Part shown: positions 27,343 through 37,810 of the stretch, in pieces
Layout: each line of letters begins with the position of its first letter
Numbering within the stretch: the stretch's first letter is position 1
Assembly (NCBI RefSeq): GCF_000012365.1
Contig: NC_007651.1
Location: 2,666,001 to 2,730,000, forward strand
Origin: Burkholderia thailandensis E264
GTDB lineage: Bacteria > Pseudomonadota > Gammaproteobacteria > Burkholderiales > Burkholderiaceae
DNA: 64,000 nt
Reading direction: 5' to 3'
The notes under the pieces: model-generated
What the model was told of the DNA's origin: nothing
The model's input: only the letters and a program-made list of their open reading frames with translations
Database searches by the model: none
Made by a program: the position numbers and the translations under genes

Positions 27343-28284
27343 ATGCATTCCGTCACTACCCGCGACAACATCCCCGTCTCAGCCGATGCGCCCACATGGC
27401 TTCACTATCAAGACCGCGATCATGCGAGAGTGACTCCGCTCATGCAGACCGACGTATGCGGCATGTACCGGTGCGAAGTATTGTCCGAGACATACCAGGT
27501 CGAGATCGAGAGCAATCGCCACCTGTTTTTCCTATACGACCGGCACGCCGTGTCCACGGGCAGCACGTGGATCGACGGGCGGCGCGTCGCAGGGCCGCGC
27601 CGGCTCGACGTCGGGCTCGACTACTTGCCGCCGCTGCACGCGCTCAGTTGCAAGGGCGGCGCCGGCGGCAAGGTCAGCTACTTCATATTTGCCGTGGATG
27701 CTCGCGAAATGGGCTTCGTGAACAGCGCGTCCTCGATGCTCAAGCCGGCGATGAACGTCACCGGCGATGTGCTGCTCAAGCTCATGCGGCACATCGTGGA
27801 CACGGCGACCAATCGCCACAAATGGCCGTACTTCCACGATCACATGGCGGTCGCGCTGCTGTCCGAGATGCTCCGGCTTCAATCGACCGAGGACAACGCG
27901 AGCGGCAAGAGATTCTCCAGCGCGCAGCACCGCCGGCTGACCCATCACATCGACGAGCATTTGAATTCGTCGATCACTTTGAAGGACCTGGCTGGCGTGG
28001 TCGGGCTCAGCGTTTACCATTTTTCCCGTACGTTCAAGCATCATTTCGGCGTGCCGCCGTGCAAATACATCACGGAAAGAAGAATCGAGAAAGCAAAACG
28101 GCTGATGCGCCGGGGAAACATGCGGCTGCTGGACATCGCGATCGAAGTCGGCTTCCAAAGCAACACTCAGCTGTCGCGCTCGTTCCGCCGGGTCACCGGG
28201 CAATCTCCGCGCTGCTATCTGATGTCCGTTGACGAAGTCGCGCAAACTACGTATATCGAAACACAGTCGTCACAATTCAGCTGA
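27343..28284 (+). CDS. AraC-family transcriptional regulator, probable cluster activator
   Basis: A 313-residue protein. The N-terminal half is a divergent effector/dimerisation domain. The C-terminal about 100 residues hold the two helix-turn-helix motifs of the AraC family (ITLKDLAGVVGLSVYHFSRTF, then LLDIAIEVGFQSNTQLSRSF and the RRVTGQSPRCY end). I chose ATG 27343 because TTGAGG lies 7-8 nt before it; an in-frame GTG at 27178 would add 55 residues of poor composition. It is divergent from the depsipeptide operon. In B. thailandensis an AraC-type gene beside the burkholdac cluster is known to switch on production when overexpressed, so the same role is likely here. The effector is unknown. 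Confidence 0.85.
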   Translation: MHSVTTRDNIPVSADAPTWLHYQDRDHARVTPLMQTDVCGMYRCEVLSETYQVEIESNRHLFFLYDRHAVSTGSTWIDGRRVAGPRRLDVGLDYLPPLHALSCKGGAGGKVSYFIFAVDAREMGFVNSASSMLKPAMNVTGDVLLKLMRHIVDTATNRHKWPYFHDHMAVALLSEMLRLQSTEDNASGKRFSSAQHRRLTHHIDEHLNSSITLKDLAGVVGLSVYHFSRTFKHHFGVPPCKYITERRIEKAKRLMRRGNMRLLDIAIEVGFQSNTQLSRSFRRVTGQSPRCYLMSVDEVAQTTYIETQSSQFS

Positions 28285-28735
28285 CAACGATGTTGCCCCG
28301 CGTCGCGGTCGCCCGTGCTGCGCGACTCATACGGTTCGATCACCGACGAGCCACAAGCGAAACGGAGTCGCCGCCGGCACGAGGCCGCGCGGCCGTCACG
28401 CAGGGCTCGGCAAATGGCCGCTTGCTGGGCCGGCGGAATCCGGAATGAGCCCGAGGCCGATCGCGATTGCGTGCCGCGAACGCCGCCGGAAGAAGTTGAA
28501 CTGCCCGCGTATTCGGGACCAGCCGGCGGCGTCTTCAATTCGACCGCGATCCGTGCGAACTCCGGCCCCAAGTCCGCGCGAGCGCACGGAAGCTCCGCGA
28601 CGCCGAGTCCGGCGATCGACGACGACGTGCGCACCGTCACGTCGCCGCGTCCGGCAGCATGCCGGAACTCGTTCGCCGCATCCTGCGCCTATCCCGCGGC
28701 GCGCCACCGCTCGGACGCCGCCGCGAACGCCTCGC
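28285..28735. other. Intergenic region, nothing recognised
   Basis: About 450 bp between the AraC gene and the 3' end of the convergent porin gene. No plausible ORF with a ribosome site, no RNA gene and no clear terminator hairpin was found. Confidence 0.5.
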
Positions 28736-29995
28736 CTAGAACCGATGCCGCAGCCCCAGTGCGACGACGACCTGATTGCCGCTCGCGGACGGCGTCAGCG
28801 TCCAGATCGTCGCGTTGAACGCCGGATTGCCGTTGCCGCCGCTCACGTGCTGGTAGACGCCTTCGAGGTACGCGTCCGTGCGTTTCGAGAACGCGTAATC
28901 GGCTTGTGCGACCACGTGATTCCATTTCGGACGGGTTTCGCCCGAGCGCGAATCGAAGCGGCCCATCGTGTACGTATACGCCGCCGACAGGCTCAATCTC
29001 GGCGTGACGACGTAGTGCCCGTCGACCGAGAAATTGTCGAAGACGAGTGCATTGCCGTCGAGCTTCACGATGCCGCCGCCCTGAAGCACGCCGCTCACGC
29101 GGTCGGTCGCCGAATGGGACCACGCGGCGCCGGCCGAGTGCGGCCCGAACGCGTAGCGGCCGGCGATGGCCCAGATCTGCTGACTGCCGCCCGTGATCGT
29201 CGCCGAGCCGTCCGCCGTGCTGACCGCGCCGTTCGCGTTCGCGGCGTTCGGATTCCGGTTGATTCCCAGATAGCCGGCGCCGAGCTTCAGCGGGCCGTTC
29301 GCATAGGACAGCCCCGCGCTCCACGCGGCGTTGTTGCCGAACTGGCCCGCCGTGTTCGAGAAGCCGTACATCGCGCCGAAAGTCCAGCCCCGGTACGTCG
29401 GGCTCTTGTACTTGACCGCGTGATTGATGCGGATGTTGCGGTTCGAGTCGTCGTTGTCGTACGGGTGAACGGCAAGATTGCCGCCCCAGCCGGGCCCCGA
29501 CGCGCCGAGCGGCGTGACGAAATCCAGAATGAGGTCGTACTGGCGGCCGAACGTGAGCGCCCCGCCTTCCTTCGATTTCAAGCCGAGCCACGCCTGTCGG
29601 CCGAACATGGCGACACCCTTTTGCGACAGCGCGCCGTTCGACGCCGAGAAGCCGTTCTCGAGCGCGAAGATCGCGGACCGCCCGCCGCCGAGCTCCTCGC
29701 GGCCGCGCAATCCCCAGCGCGACGCATTCAGCGCGCCGCTCGTCACGGCCAAACCGCCGCTGCCCGGCGAGCCCGCTCCATGGGTGCGCTGGTTGCTCGC
29801 ATAGGTGATCGACGTATCGATCAGGCCGTACAGCACGACGCTGCTTTGCGCATGGGCCGCGCCGGTACCGAGGCCGGCAACGCATGCCGTTGCGATGGCG
29901 CCGGCCACGGGCGTGAGCCGCCGGCGGCCGAAAAATCGCTTGGATGTGCGAGCGGAAATCCCGTTGAGTGAGGTCTTGTATCGTTGGTTATGCAT
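28736..29995 (-). CDS. Gram-negative general porin (trimeric OmpC/Omp38-like)
   Basis: A 419-residue outer-membrane beta-barrel porin. A long basic leader ends in a signal-peptide cleavage region (GLGTGAAHAQ), followed by the first strand SSVVLYGLIDTSITYAS. Typical family blocks are SRWGLRGREELGGG, ALENGFS, FGRQAWLGL and FGRQYD. The protein ends in a short strand with terminal Phe (VVALGLRHRF), the signal for BAM-dependent insertion. The length fits Burkholderia porins (about 360-420). No good Shine-Dalgarno sits before the ATG; an internal start is possible, because the N-terminus is about 20 residues longer than usual. It probably lets small solutes across the outer membrane; it has no visible link to neighbours. 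Confidence 0.88.
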   Translation of the reverse strand: MHNQRYKTSLNGISARTSKRFFGRRRLTPVAGAIATACVAGLGTGAAHAQSSVVLYGLIDTSITYASNQRTHGAGSPGSGGLAVTSGALNASRWGLRGREELGGGRSAIFALENGFSASNGALSQKGVAMFGRQAWLGLKSKEGGALTFGRQYDLILDFVTPLGASGPGWGGNLAVHPYDNDDSNRNIRINHAVKYKSPTYRGWTFGAMYGFSNTAGQFGNNAAWSAGLSYANGPLKLGAGYLGINRNPNAANANGAVSTADGSATITGGSQQIWAIAGRYAFGPHSAGAAWSHSATDRVSGVLQGGGIVKLDGNALVFDNFSVDGHYVVTPRLSLSAAYTYTMGRFDSRSGETRPKWNHVVAQADYAFSKRTDAYLEGVYQHVSGGNGNPAFNATIWTLTPSASGNQVVVALGLRHRF

Positions 29996-30302
29996 ATTAA
30001 TTGTTATGTTGGCAGGCGCGATTGCCGGTGCGCGCCCGGGCGCCGATTGGCGGACGGAGCGCCATTATTGGAGACGACATGCGTGTCGATTAACCCGCCG
30101 AACAGGAAAGGTCCTCTGCAAAATCGCGGTCAATCTCCATCGATCGCGAATGCACGCGAACGCGCGCGGGGCATGCCCATTGCCCCGACGCTCGTCGCAT
30201 GCCGCGCTTGCGGCCGAGCGAGCCGATGCCGGCGGTCGTCTGCTTGCCGCTTCCGGCGCATAATGGCGTCGCGGCCGACCGACGGCCGTCCGAGGAGCGC
30301 AC
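29996..30302. other. Divergent intergenic region, porin / AraC gene
   Basis: About 300 bp between divergent genes. It must contain both promoters. Only the ribosome site of the downstream AraC gene (GAGGAG) is clear. Confidence 0.4.
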
Positions 30303-31094
30303 ATGCACCGTGTCACCCATTACCGCCGCATCGGCGACGGCATCGAAGCGATCAGCCTCGATACCGATCGCGCGTTTCCTCGTCACGCGCACGACGAGTT
30401 CGGCGTCGGGGTGATCGTCAGCGGCGCGCATCGCTCGTGGAGCGGGCGCGGAACGGTTGACGCGCGCGCGGGCGACGCGATCATGGTCAATCCGGGCGAA
30501 GTCCACGACGGCATGCCGCTCGGTGCGCGCGCCACGCGCAGCTGGCGCATGCTCTATCTCGCGCCCGCGCTCGTGGCGGGCTTCGCCGAGGAGGAAGGAC
30601 TCGGCCGCATCGAGCTCGTCAGTCCGGTCGTGCGCGATGTGCGGCTCGCGGCTGCCGTCGGGCGGCTGTTCTCGCATGTCGTGGCGGGCGACAAAACGTC
30701 CGTGGCGCAAGACGAGGCGCTCGCGCAGCTCGTCGCCGCGCTGCTCGCCCGGCATGTGAACGGGCGCGCGCCGCGCGACGAAAGCGCGCCCGCGATCCGG
30801 GCCGCGCGCGAGCGGCTCGATGCGTCGCCCGCCGATGCCGTATCGCTTGCCGAACTCGCGAATCTGGCGGGCGTCAGCCGTTTTCAACTGCTGCGTGGCT
30901 TCGCGCGCGAGCTCGGCATCACGCCGCATGCCTATCTGATCCAGTCGCGCACGCGCTTAGCCCGCACGTTGCTCGCGCGCGGCCTGTCGATCGCCGATGC
31001 CGCCGCCGAAGCGGGCTTCGCCGATCAGAGCCATCTGACCCGTGCGTTCACCCGCCAGTTCGGCATCACGCCCGGGCGCTTCTCGCCGCGCTGA
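30303..31094 (+). CDS. AraC-family regulator with N-terminal cupin sensor
   Basis: 263 residues. The first half is an AraC-binding cupin (RHAHDEFGVGVIVSG; NPGEVHDGMP), the second a pair of helix-turn-helices (SLAELANLAGVSRFQLLRGF; SIADAAAEAGFADQSHLTRAF) ending in the family signature QFGITPGRF. GAGGAG lies 7 nt before the ATG. The next gene, 142 bp downstream on the same strand, is an EamA-type exporter; AraC/EamA or AraC/LysE pairs of this type usually consist of a sensor of a small metabolite and its exporter. That pairing is inference. Confidence 0.87.
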   Translation: MHRVTHYRRIGDGIEAISLDTDRAFPRHAHDEFGVGVIVSGAHRSWSGRGTVDARAGDAIMVNPGEVHDGMPLGARATRSWRMLYLAPALVAGFAEEEGLGRIELVSPVVRDVRLAAAVGRLFSHVVAGDKTSVAQDEALAQLVAALLARHVNGRAPRDESAPAIRAARERLDASPADAVSLAELANLAGVSRFQLLRGFARELGITPHAYLIQSRTRLARTLLARGLSIADAAAEAGFADQSHLTRAFTRQFGITPGRFSPR

Positions 31095-31236
31095 GCGCAT
31101 GCTGCGCGGCGACGTCGCGCGCATCGCGTGATCCGATATCCCGACCGATCGTCCGCCGCGCAGCCAGCGCTCCCCGCCGCCCGCCGGCTGCAATTTTGTT
31201 CAAGACGCAGTCCGCACGCGCGGCGACGATGCATGT

Positions 31237-32172
31237 ATGAAAACGAAACTCGTCGGTTATCTGTATCTTGTCGCGGCGATGACGGGTGTCGGCAGCACGG
31301 TCGTCGCGAGCCGCATCGCGGGCGACGGCCTGCCGCCCTTCACCGCCGCCGCGCTGCGCTTTCTGATCGCGTCGGTGCCGCTGTACGCGCTGATGCGCGC
31401 GCAGCGGCACCGCTGGCCGCGTCTCGCGCCGCGCGACGTCGGGCTGCTCGTCGTGCAGGCGGCGTGCGGCGGCGTCGGCTATACGGTGCTGCTGCTGGCC
31501 GGCACGCATCTGTCGTCGCCCGTCGACGCGGGCGTGATGCTCGGCACGCTGCCGGCGATGTCGACGCTGCTCGCGGCCGTCGTGCTGCGCGAGCGGCAGA
31601 CGCCGCGCGACTGGAGCGCCGCCGCGCTCGCGACGGCCGGCGTGCTGCTCGTCACGTTCACGCCGGGCCGCGCGACGCCGTCGATGCGGGCGCTCGTCGG
31701 CGACGCCCTCGTGCTTGCCGCGGTCGCATGCGAGGCCGTCTTCATCTTGATGAACCGCCGGCTTGCCGTGCCGCTCGCGCCGCTCGTCCAGTCGACCGCG
31801 ATGTCGGTGCTCGGCTTGGCGCTCGCGCTCGTGCCGGCGGCGTTCGAGTGGCGGGCCGCGACGGCCGCATGGCAGCCCGCCGCGCTGGCGGCCACCGCGT
31901 ACTACGCGCTCGTGCCGACCGTGCTCGGCTATCTGTGCTGGTATGCCGGCTCGGCGCGCACGAGCGGCACCGAGGCGGCGTTGTTCACGGCCGTCGCGCC
32001 GGCCTCGGCGGTGCTGTTCGCGGCGGCGGTGTTCGGCGAATCGCCGGGCGGGATGCGATTCGCCGGCATCGCGATGGTAGTGGCGGGCGTGCTGGTCGGC
32101 GCGCTGCGGCCGCGGCGCGGCGCGAAACGCTCGGCCGGCACCTGCGCGGCGGATTCGCGGGAAGCGGCCTGA
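31237..32172 (+). CDS. DMT-superfamily (EamA) membrane transporter
   Basis: 311 residues with two EamA repeats of about five hydrophobic helices each. The first opens with GYLYLVAAMTGVGSTVVASR; the second contains LAATAYYALVPTVLGYLCW and ends with the GIAMVVAGVLVGAL helix. The protein sits in the inner membrane and probably exports an amino acid or other small metabolite; the substrate cannot be inferred from sequence. It lies just after an AraC regulator. The start is ATG 31237, although its ribosome site is weak. Confidence 0.85.
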   Translation: MKTKLVGYLYLVAAMTGVGSTVVASRIAGDGLPPFTAAALRFLIASVPLYALMRAQRHRWPRLAPRDVGLLVVQAACGGVGYTVLLLAGTHLSSPVDAGVMLGTLPAMSTLLAAVVLRERQTPRDWSAAALATAGVLLVTFTPGRATPSMRALVGDALVLAAVACEAVFILMNRRLAVPLAPLVQSTAMSVLGLALALVPAAFEWRAATAAWQPAALAATAYYALVPTVLGYLCWYAGSARTSGTEAALFTAVAPASAVLFAAAVFGESPGGMRFAGIAMVVAGVLVGALRPRRGAKRSAGTCAADSREAA

Positions 32173-32252
32173 AGCGATCGATCCGGCGCGAACGGGCGGT
32201 GCCGACCTCGCCCACCCCGCCCACGAACGCCCCGCTGGGCGGCGACGCCCGG

Positions 32253-32765
32253 TCAGCCGACGAGCCCGATGTCCGCCGCCGCGATCAGCCGCTCGATGTC
32301 GAGCAGAATCAGCATCCGGTCGCCGTCTTCGCCCTTGACCGATCCGAGATCCGTGATGAAGCCGGTGTTGATCGCCGCGCCGAATTCGGGCGCCGGCCGC
32401 CGGTCGGCGGCCGCGAGCTCGAGCACGTCGCTCACCGCATCGACGACGACGCCCACCGTGCGCGCCGCGACGTTCAGCACGATGACCACCGTCGACGTGT
32501 TGTACTCGGCCGAATCGAGCGCGAACTTCAGGCGCAGATCGACGATCGGCACGATCACGCCGCGCAGGTTGATCACGCCCTTGATGAACGCGGGCGCGTT
32601 CGCGATGCGTGTCGGTTCTTCGTACGACCGGATTTCCTGCACGCGCAGGATGTCGATTCCATATTCCTCGGAGCCGAGCCGGAACGTGACGAATTCCTGC
32701 GCATCGCGCGCCGCGTCCTGTCTGCTCATGCGCGCCGCGTGCGGCGCCTCCAGAATTGCGTTCAT
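32253..32765 (-). CDS. CheW-like chemotaxis coupling protein
   Basis: 170 residues, a single CheW domain: [20 protein letters not shown], then [12 protein letters not shown] and IVPIVDLR, all standard CheW signatures. CheW bridges chemoreceptors and the CheA kinase at the cell pole. GGAGGA lies 7 nt before the ATG at 32765; the frame also has a GTG five codons earlier. It lies 35 bp downstream of a chemoreceptor gene on the same strand, so the two probably form an operon serving one receptor array. It is unlinked to a cheA/cheY cluster in this window. Confidence 0.92.
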   Translation of the reverse strand: MNAILEAPHAARMSRQDAARDAQEFVTFRLGSEEYGIDILRVQEIRSYEEPTRIANAPAFIKGVINLRGVIVPIVDLRLKFALDSAEYNTSTVVIVLNVAARTVGVVVDAVSDVLELAAADRRPAPEFGAAINTGFITDLGSVKGEDGDRMLILLDIERLIAAADIGLVG

Positions 32766-32800
32766 TGCGTTGTCCTCCACGCGTGGGTTGGGCGCCGCCG

Positions 32801-34561
32801 TCAGAATGTCTGCCAGTCGTCGCTTGTGGTCGTGGCCATGGACGCGGTCGCGGCTGCAACGGCAAGCGCCGCCGGCTTGCCGAACGTCGGCGCGGCGCGC
32901 GGCGGGCGCGGCGCCGGCATCGCAACGCCGCGCTTCGCGCCAGGTTTAGCCGGCGTGTCGGCCGCGTGCCGCATTTGCGGCGCCGCGCCATCCGTATTCG
33001 CGCGGAAGAACGAGACGGCCTGGGTCAACTGGCGTCCCTGCTCTTCGAGCGACTTCGACGCGGCCGCCGCTTCCTCGACGAGCGCGGCGTTCTGCTGCGT
33101 GACTTCGTCCATCTGCGCGATCGCCTGATTCACCTGCTCGATGCCTCGGCTCTGCTCGCCGGACGCCGCGGCGATCTCGCCCATGATGTCGGTCACGCGC
33201 GCGACCGCCTGCGTGACTTCGGTCATCGTCTTGCCCGCTTCGCTTGCGAGCCCCGAGCCATCGTGGATCTTCTGCACCGACGCGCTAATCAGATCCTTGA
33301 TCTCCTTCGCCGCGCTCGACGAGCGCTGCGCGAGGCTGCGCACCTCGCTCGCGACGACCGCGAAGCCGCGCCCCTGCTCGCCGGCGCGCGCCGCCTCGAC
33401 GGCCGCATTCAGCGCGAGGATGTTCGTCTGGAACGCGATGCCCTCGATGATGCCGGTGATCTCCGCAACCTTCTCCGAGCTCTGACTGATGTCGGTCATC
33501 GTATCGACGACCTGCCCGACCACCGCGCTGCCCTTTTGCGCGACTTCCGATGCATTCGCGGCGAGCGAGCTCGCCTGCTGCGCGTTCTCCGCATTCTGGC
33601 GGACCGTCGACGTCAGCTCTTCCATGCTGGAGGCCGTTTCCTGCAGCGACGACGCCTGATGCTCGGTGCGCGACGACAGGTCCTGGTTGCCCGACGCGAT
33701 CTGGCTCGAGCCCGTCGCAATGCTGTCCGCCGCGGTTCGCACCTGCCCGATCAGCCGCACGAGGCTGGCCTGCATCTCGCCCATCGACGCGAGCACGCTG
33801 CCCGACGGCGCCGATTGCGCGCCCGCGACCGGGCTCAGGTCACCGTTCGCGACGCGCCGCGTGACGTCGCCGAGCGTCGCGGGCTCCGCGCCGAGCGCGC
33901 GAGTCAGGCCCCGCGCGATCAGGATCGCCGCGATCGCCGCCGCGCCGATCGCGGCCGAGCAGAGGGCGAGCAGCAGCAGGCGCTGGCTCGCATAGTGGTC
34001 GGCCGATTCACGCACCATTTCCTGTGCGCGCACGCGCGTGTATTCGCTGTACGCGTTCGTCGCCTTGACGAGCTGCGCGAGGAGCGGCCGGCACTGATCG
34101 TTCATCATCGTGATCGCTTCGTCATGCCGATTGTTGAGCGCGGCATTGACGATCGCGAGCGCGACCGGCCCGTATTGCGCCTCGACGCGATCAATGTCGG
34201 CGACGAGGCTGCGCGCCTTGGCGCCCGAATCCGGCGCGTTCGCGATCAGTTCCTTCAGCCGGCGCAGTTGCGTCTGCACGTCGTCCTCCGCCTGTGTCAC
34301 GGCGGCTTTTTCGAGCTCGACGTCGGCGGGCTTCGTCACGAGCACGAGATTGCGCGCGGCGATCGCGCGTCGGTCCACGGCCGTGCGCACCTCTTCGGCC
34401 GCCTCCGCGCGCGCACTGATGCCGCTCACATAGCTCGCGAAGCGGTCATTCGCATCGCCGAGCGCATGCAGCGCCAGGACGGACACGAGCAACACGAGCC
34501 CGACGAGTGCGCCGAACGCGGTCGCGAGCTTCGCGCCCACGGTCATTTTCTGAAAATTCAT
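32801..34561 (-). CDS. Methyl-accepting chemotaxis protein
   Basis: 586 residues. A short cytoplasmic start is followed by a membrane helix (about 12-32), a four-helix-bundle-type periplasmic ligand domain, a second membrane helix ([20 protein letters not shown], about 190-210), a HAMP segment and a long signalling coiled coil. The coil includes the conserved hairpin tip ([38 protein letters not shown]). After an Ala/Pro-rich linker it ends in DDWQTF, resembling the C-terminal tether pentapeptide (NWETF type) that recruits CheR and CheB. The ligand is unknown. It precedes the cheW-like gene. Confidence 0.93.
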   Translation of the reverse strand: MNFQKMTVGAKLATAFGALVGLVLLVSVLALHALGDANDRFASYVSGISARAEAAEEVRTAVDRRAIAARNLVLVTKPADVELEKAAVTQAEDDVQTQLRRLKELIANAPDSGAKARSLVADIDRVEAQYGPVALAIVNAALNNRHDEAITMMNDQCRPLLAQLVKATNAYSEYTRVRAQEMVRESADHYASQRLLLLALCSAAIGAAAIAAILIARGLTRALGAEPATLGDVTRRVANGDLSPVAGAQSAPSGSVLASMGEMQASLVRLIGQVRTAADSIATGSSQIASGNQDLSSRTEHQASSLQETASSMEELTSTVRQNAENAQQASSLAANASEVAQKGSAVVGQVVDTMTDISQSSEKVAEITGIIEGIAFQTNILALNAAVEAARAGEQGRGFAVVASEVRSLAQRSSSAAKEIKDLISASVQKIHDGSGLASEAGKTMTEVTQAVARVTDIMGEIAAASGEQSRGIEQVNQAIAQMDEVTQQNAALVEEAAAASKSLEEQGRQLTQAVSFFRANTDGAAPQMRHAADTPAKPGAKRGVAMPAPRPPRAAPTFGKPAALAVAAATASMATTTSDDWQTF

Positions 34562-35262
34562 TGTTCACCTCGGTTCATCCGACATTGGAGTGTGCGTTGC
34601 ACTGTGCGACGCATTGACACCTGCTAACGGCTGCCCGGGCGAATGCTTGAGCAGCGGTTCGATGTGCAAATCGTTTGCGTCAGGGTTTACGGTCTGGGCG
34701 AATCGCTCCGTCAGCCGAAATGTCGGCCAATCGTCATCTGGCGGGTGAATTTCGGCTCGGCCGCATGTAGGCGGACGTCGAACGGAACGTAGGCGGATTC
34801 GCACAACTGAGCGAATTTCGGAGACGCAAGCGTCGGAGTGCGAACCGCTTCATCGATGCCGGCCTCACTGGCGTCACTCGGGTGCGCGTCGACCCGGTCG
34901 CGCAGCGGCCGGAAGGGACAAGGAGACTGCGGAAAAAAACGGGCCAATCGCGCCGGTCTCCCACGGCCCGACGAAGGCCGCATGCCTTCATCGCCGAGAG
35001 CGACGCCGATTCGACGACGCGAAAGACGTCCGCGAAAAATGTGTTCGCGCCGGCTGGCGCGTCAAGCGAAGCAGGCGGCGAACAGCTTCGCGGTTTTCGA
35101 TGACGATCGCGTGTCACGCGGCGCGGCGTTGCCATACGCCGCCGCACGGCCCGCGCAAGTGTCGCGACAGACGGCACGCACGCGGCGAATCACGCGCGGC
35201 GCGCCCGGCTTGCGCTGTTGATTAAGAACTGGCGAGCACGAATTCTTGCGCGTCGCGCGAGA
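34562..35262. other. Intergenic region upstream of the chemoreceptor gene
   Basis: About 700 bp with no convincing gene; open frames here lack ribosome sites and family resemblance. It should contain the promoter of the chemoreceptor/cheW pair; I could not find a good flagellar-type (sigma28) promoter. A 9-bp direct repeat GTAGGCGGA occurs at 34768 and 34789. Confidence 0.4.
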
Positions 35263-35451
35263 TCAGTGCGTGCGATTGCGCAGTGTCTCCCTCACCCGCT
35301 TCGCGACGAGCACGGTCAGATAATCCCGCACCCGCGCGCCTTCGCTGTATTCGGCGAGCGTTTCCTCGTAAAGCCGGGACACCGCCTCGGCGGGCGTGCG
35401 GGTTTCGGAAGCGATCGCCTGGACGATCTCGTCGACGCGGTTCTGAACCAT
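35263..35451 (-). CDS. Small DUF3562-type protein
   Basis: 62 residues starting MVQNRVDEIV and ending RVRETLRNRTH. The pattern of a YEETLAEY block, a central helix and a basic RVRETLR end fits the small DUF3562 family of Burkholderia/Ralstonia, which has no known function. GGAGCG sits 8 nt before the ATG at 35451. A longer open frame extends upstream, but only this part has family-like sequence. Confidence 0.65.
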   Translation of the reverse strand: MVQNRVDEIVQAIASETRTPAEAVSRLYEETLAEYSEGARVRDYLTVLVAKRVRETLRNRTH

Positions 35452-35833
35452 GTTTGCGCTCCGCTGGGAGGAAAGACGGACAAAAACGGCTTGGGGCGGG
35501 ACGCCTATTGAATGCCGCCAAAAGCGCCGGCGCAAATTGAATCGATCTATGAGCGCGGCGATATGGCCTCCGGCCTCTCTATTCGGACGAATCCGCCGCA
35601 TCTGCCGGGCGCCGCCGCGCATCCGCGATTTCGAAGGGGGCGTTCGCGCCGCGGCTGCGACGCAATGGAGGGTCGGATGCCGATGTCCGGCGATCCCGCG
35701 CGCGGCACGTTACACTCTCGTCGCATTCGCGCCATTGCGCCCCGGCGCCGCCCGAACGAACCGCCGCCATTTGCGCGCCCGGCCGCGGCTCACATCCGAT
35801 ACACGACTTTCGCAGTCCGACAGGAGTTCACGC
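35452..35833. other. Divergent intergenic region, DUF3562 gene / acyl-CoA synthetase
   Basis: About 380 bp between divergent genes. No gene, repeat or clear promoter element was recognised apart from CAGGAG at the synthetase start. Confidence 0.4.
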
Positions 35834-37810
35834 ATGGCGGTTCGCGACATTCACGACATCGAGCAGATCGAGCGCGTGCCGCTGCACGCGCGCGCGCTGC
35901 CCGCCAACACGCTGCAGGTTTTCGACGAGCGCGCGGCGAAAACGCCCGATGCGCCCGCGCTCACCTTCTTTCTCGACGCCGACCGGCTCGACCGATCGCA
36001 CACGTGGACCTTCGCCGAGTTGCGCGCCGACATCGTCAGGACGGCGAACGTCCTCGCGAGCGTCGGCATTGGCGCGGGCGACGTGGCCGCATTCGTGCTG
36101 CCGAACCTGCCCGACACGCATTTCGCGATCTGGGGCGGCGAGGCGGCCGGCATCGCGATGGCGATCAATCCGCTCCTCGACGGCGCGCAGATCGCCGAGC
36201 TCGTCGACGCGGCGCGCGCGAAGGTGCTGATCTGCGTCGCGCCGACGCCGGGCGTCGACATCTGGCCGAAGCTCGCGCCGCACCTGAGCGCGATGCCGAC
36301 CGTCGAAACCGTCGTGTGGGTCGACCTGCGGCCCTATGTGCCGCTCGTCAAGCGCGCGGTGCTCGCTTGGATCGAGCGCCGGGAGAAGGCGCGCCTGCGC
36401 GGCGAGCGGATCAGGATCGTTAATCTTCATGCCGAAATGGCGCGGCAGCCGGGCGACCGATTGATCCGGCCGCGCACGATCGGGCCCGACGAGCCTTCGT
36501 CGTACTTCTGCACGGGCGGCACGACGGGCCGCCCGAAGATCGCGGTGCGCACGCACGGCTGCGAGGTGTTCGACGTGTGGGCGGCGAGCGAGACGCAGGC
36601 GCGCGACGGCGAGGACGCGCGCACGGTGTTCTGCGGGCTGCCGCTCTTTCATGTGAACGGCCAGCTCGTGACGGGCCTGATGGCGTGGCTGCGCGGCCAT
36701 CACGTGGTGCTCGGCACGCCGCAGGGCTATCGCGGCAAGAACGTGATCGCGCGTTTCTGGGAAATCGTCGAGACTTACCGGATCAATGCGTTCTCCGGCG
36801 TGCCGACGCTTTTTGCCGCGCTCCTGCAACAGCCCGTCGGCCGGCACGACATCGGCTCGATCGAATACGCCGCGTGCGGCGCGGCGCCGATGCCCGTCGA
36901 GCTCGCGCGCAACTTCGAGCGCGCGACCGGCGTGAAGATCGTCGAAGGCTACGGGCTCACCGAAAGCGCGTGCGTCGCGTCGCTCAATCCGCTCGACGGC
37001 GAGCGGCGCATCGGCTCGATCGGCCTGCGCCTGCCTTATCAGCGCATGCGCGCGGTGATCGTCGACGATGTCGGGCGCTACGTGCGCGACGCGCTCGTCG
37101 ACGAGGTCGGGCTGATCGCGCTCGCGGGGCCGAACGTGTTTCGCGGCTATCTCGATCCGGCACACGAGCGCGGATTGTGGATCGACATCGCCGGCGAGCG
37201 GTGGCTGAATACGGGCGACCTCGGCCGCCGCGACGCGGACGGCTATTTCTGGCTCGTCGGCCGCAAGAAGGAACTGATCATTCGCGGCGGGCACAACATC
37301 GATCCGCGGATCATCGAGGAGGCGCTCGCCGCGCATCCGGCCGTCGCGCTCGCCGCGGCGATCGGCCGCCCGGACGCGCACGCGGGCGAGCTGCCCGTCG
37401 CGTACGTGCAGTTGAAGGCGGGCGCGAGCGCCGACGAAGCCGCGCTGCTCGCGTTCGCCGCGGACACGATCCGCGAGCGCGCGGCCGTGCCCAAGCACGT
37501 GCGGGTCCTCGACGCGGTGCCGACCACCGCGGTCGGCAAGATCTTCAAGCCCGAACTGCAGCGGCGCGAGATCGCCGATGTCGTCGCCGCGTGCGCGCGC
37601 GATGCGCAGGTCGCCCTCGAACGGGTCGACGTCGTGCAGGACGCGCGGCGCGGGCTCGTCGCGAAGGTCGCCGTGCGCGGGGGACGCGCGGCGCTCGCCG
37701 AGCGGCTCGCGCGTTATGCGTTCGCCGTCGACTGGAGCGGCGACGGCACGCACGCGCAGGCCGCCGGGGCGACGCGCGACGAGGCCGCCGCGCCCGAGCG
37801 CACGCCGTGA
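35834..37810 (+). CDS. AMP-forming acyl-CoA synthetase
   Basis: 658 residues of the acyl/aryl-CoA ligase (ANL) superfamily: a P-loop variant YFCTGGTTGRPK (about residues 222-233), the A5 motif EGYGLTES, the A7 TGD (NTGDLGRRD) and the A10 lysine region (TTAVGKIFKPEL). It activates a carboxylic acid with ATP and joins it to CoA, probably a fatty acid. A C-terminal extension of about 90 residues beyond the usual end is Ala/Arg-rich. CAGGAG lies before the ATG. It stands alone, so the substrate cannot be inferred; it is not obviously part of the depsipeptide cluster. Confidence 0.88.
   Translation: MAVRDIHDIEQIERVPLHARALPANTLQVFDERAAKTPDAPALTFFLDADRLDRSHTWTFAELRADIVRTANVLASVGIGAGDVAAFVLPNLPDTHFAIWGGEAAGIAMAINPLLDGAQIAELVDAARAKVLICVAPTPGVDIWPKLAPHLSAMPTVETVVWVDLRPYVPLVKRAVLAWIERREKARLRGERIRIVNLHAEMARQPGDRLIRPRTIGPDEPSSYFCTGGTTGRPKIAVRTHGCEVFDVWAASETQARDGEDARTVFCGLPLFHVNGQLVTGLMAWLRGHHVVLGTPQGYRGKNVIARFWEIVETYRINAFSGVPTLFAALLQQPVGRHDIGSIEYAACGAAPMPVELARNFERATGVKIVEGYGLTESACVASLNPLDGERRIGSIGLRLPYQRMRAVIVDDVGRYVRDALVDEVGLIALAGPNVFRGYLDPAHERGLWIDIAGERWLNTGDLGRRDADGYFWLVGRKKELIIRGGHNIDPRIIEEALAAHPAVALAAAIGRPDAHAGELPVAYVQLKAGASADEAALLAFAADTIRERAAVPKHVRVLDAVPTTAVGKIFKPELQRREIADVVAACARDAQVALERVDVVQDARRGLVAKVAVRGGRAALAERLARYAFAVDWSGDGTHAQAAGATRDEAAAPERTP

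Noticed and set aside
28229..29971. 580-codon plus-strand frame opposite the porin
   Set aside because: The porin on the minus strand has a signal peptide, strand pattern and terminal Phe; this frame is Arg-rich and has none.
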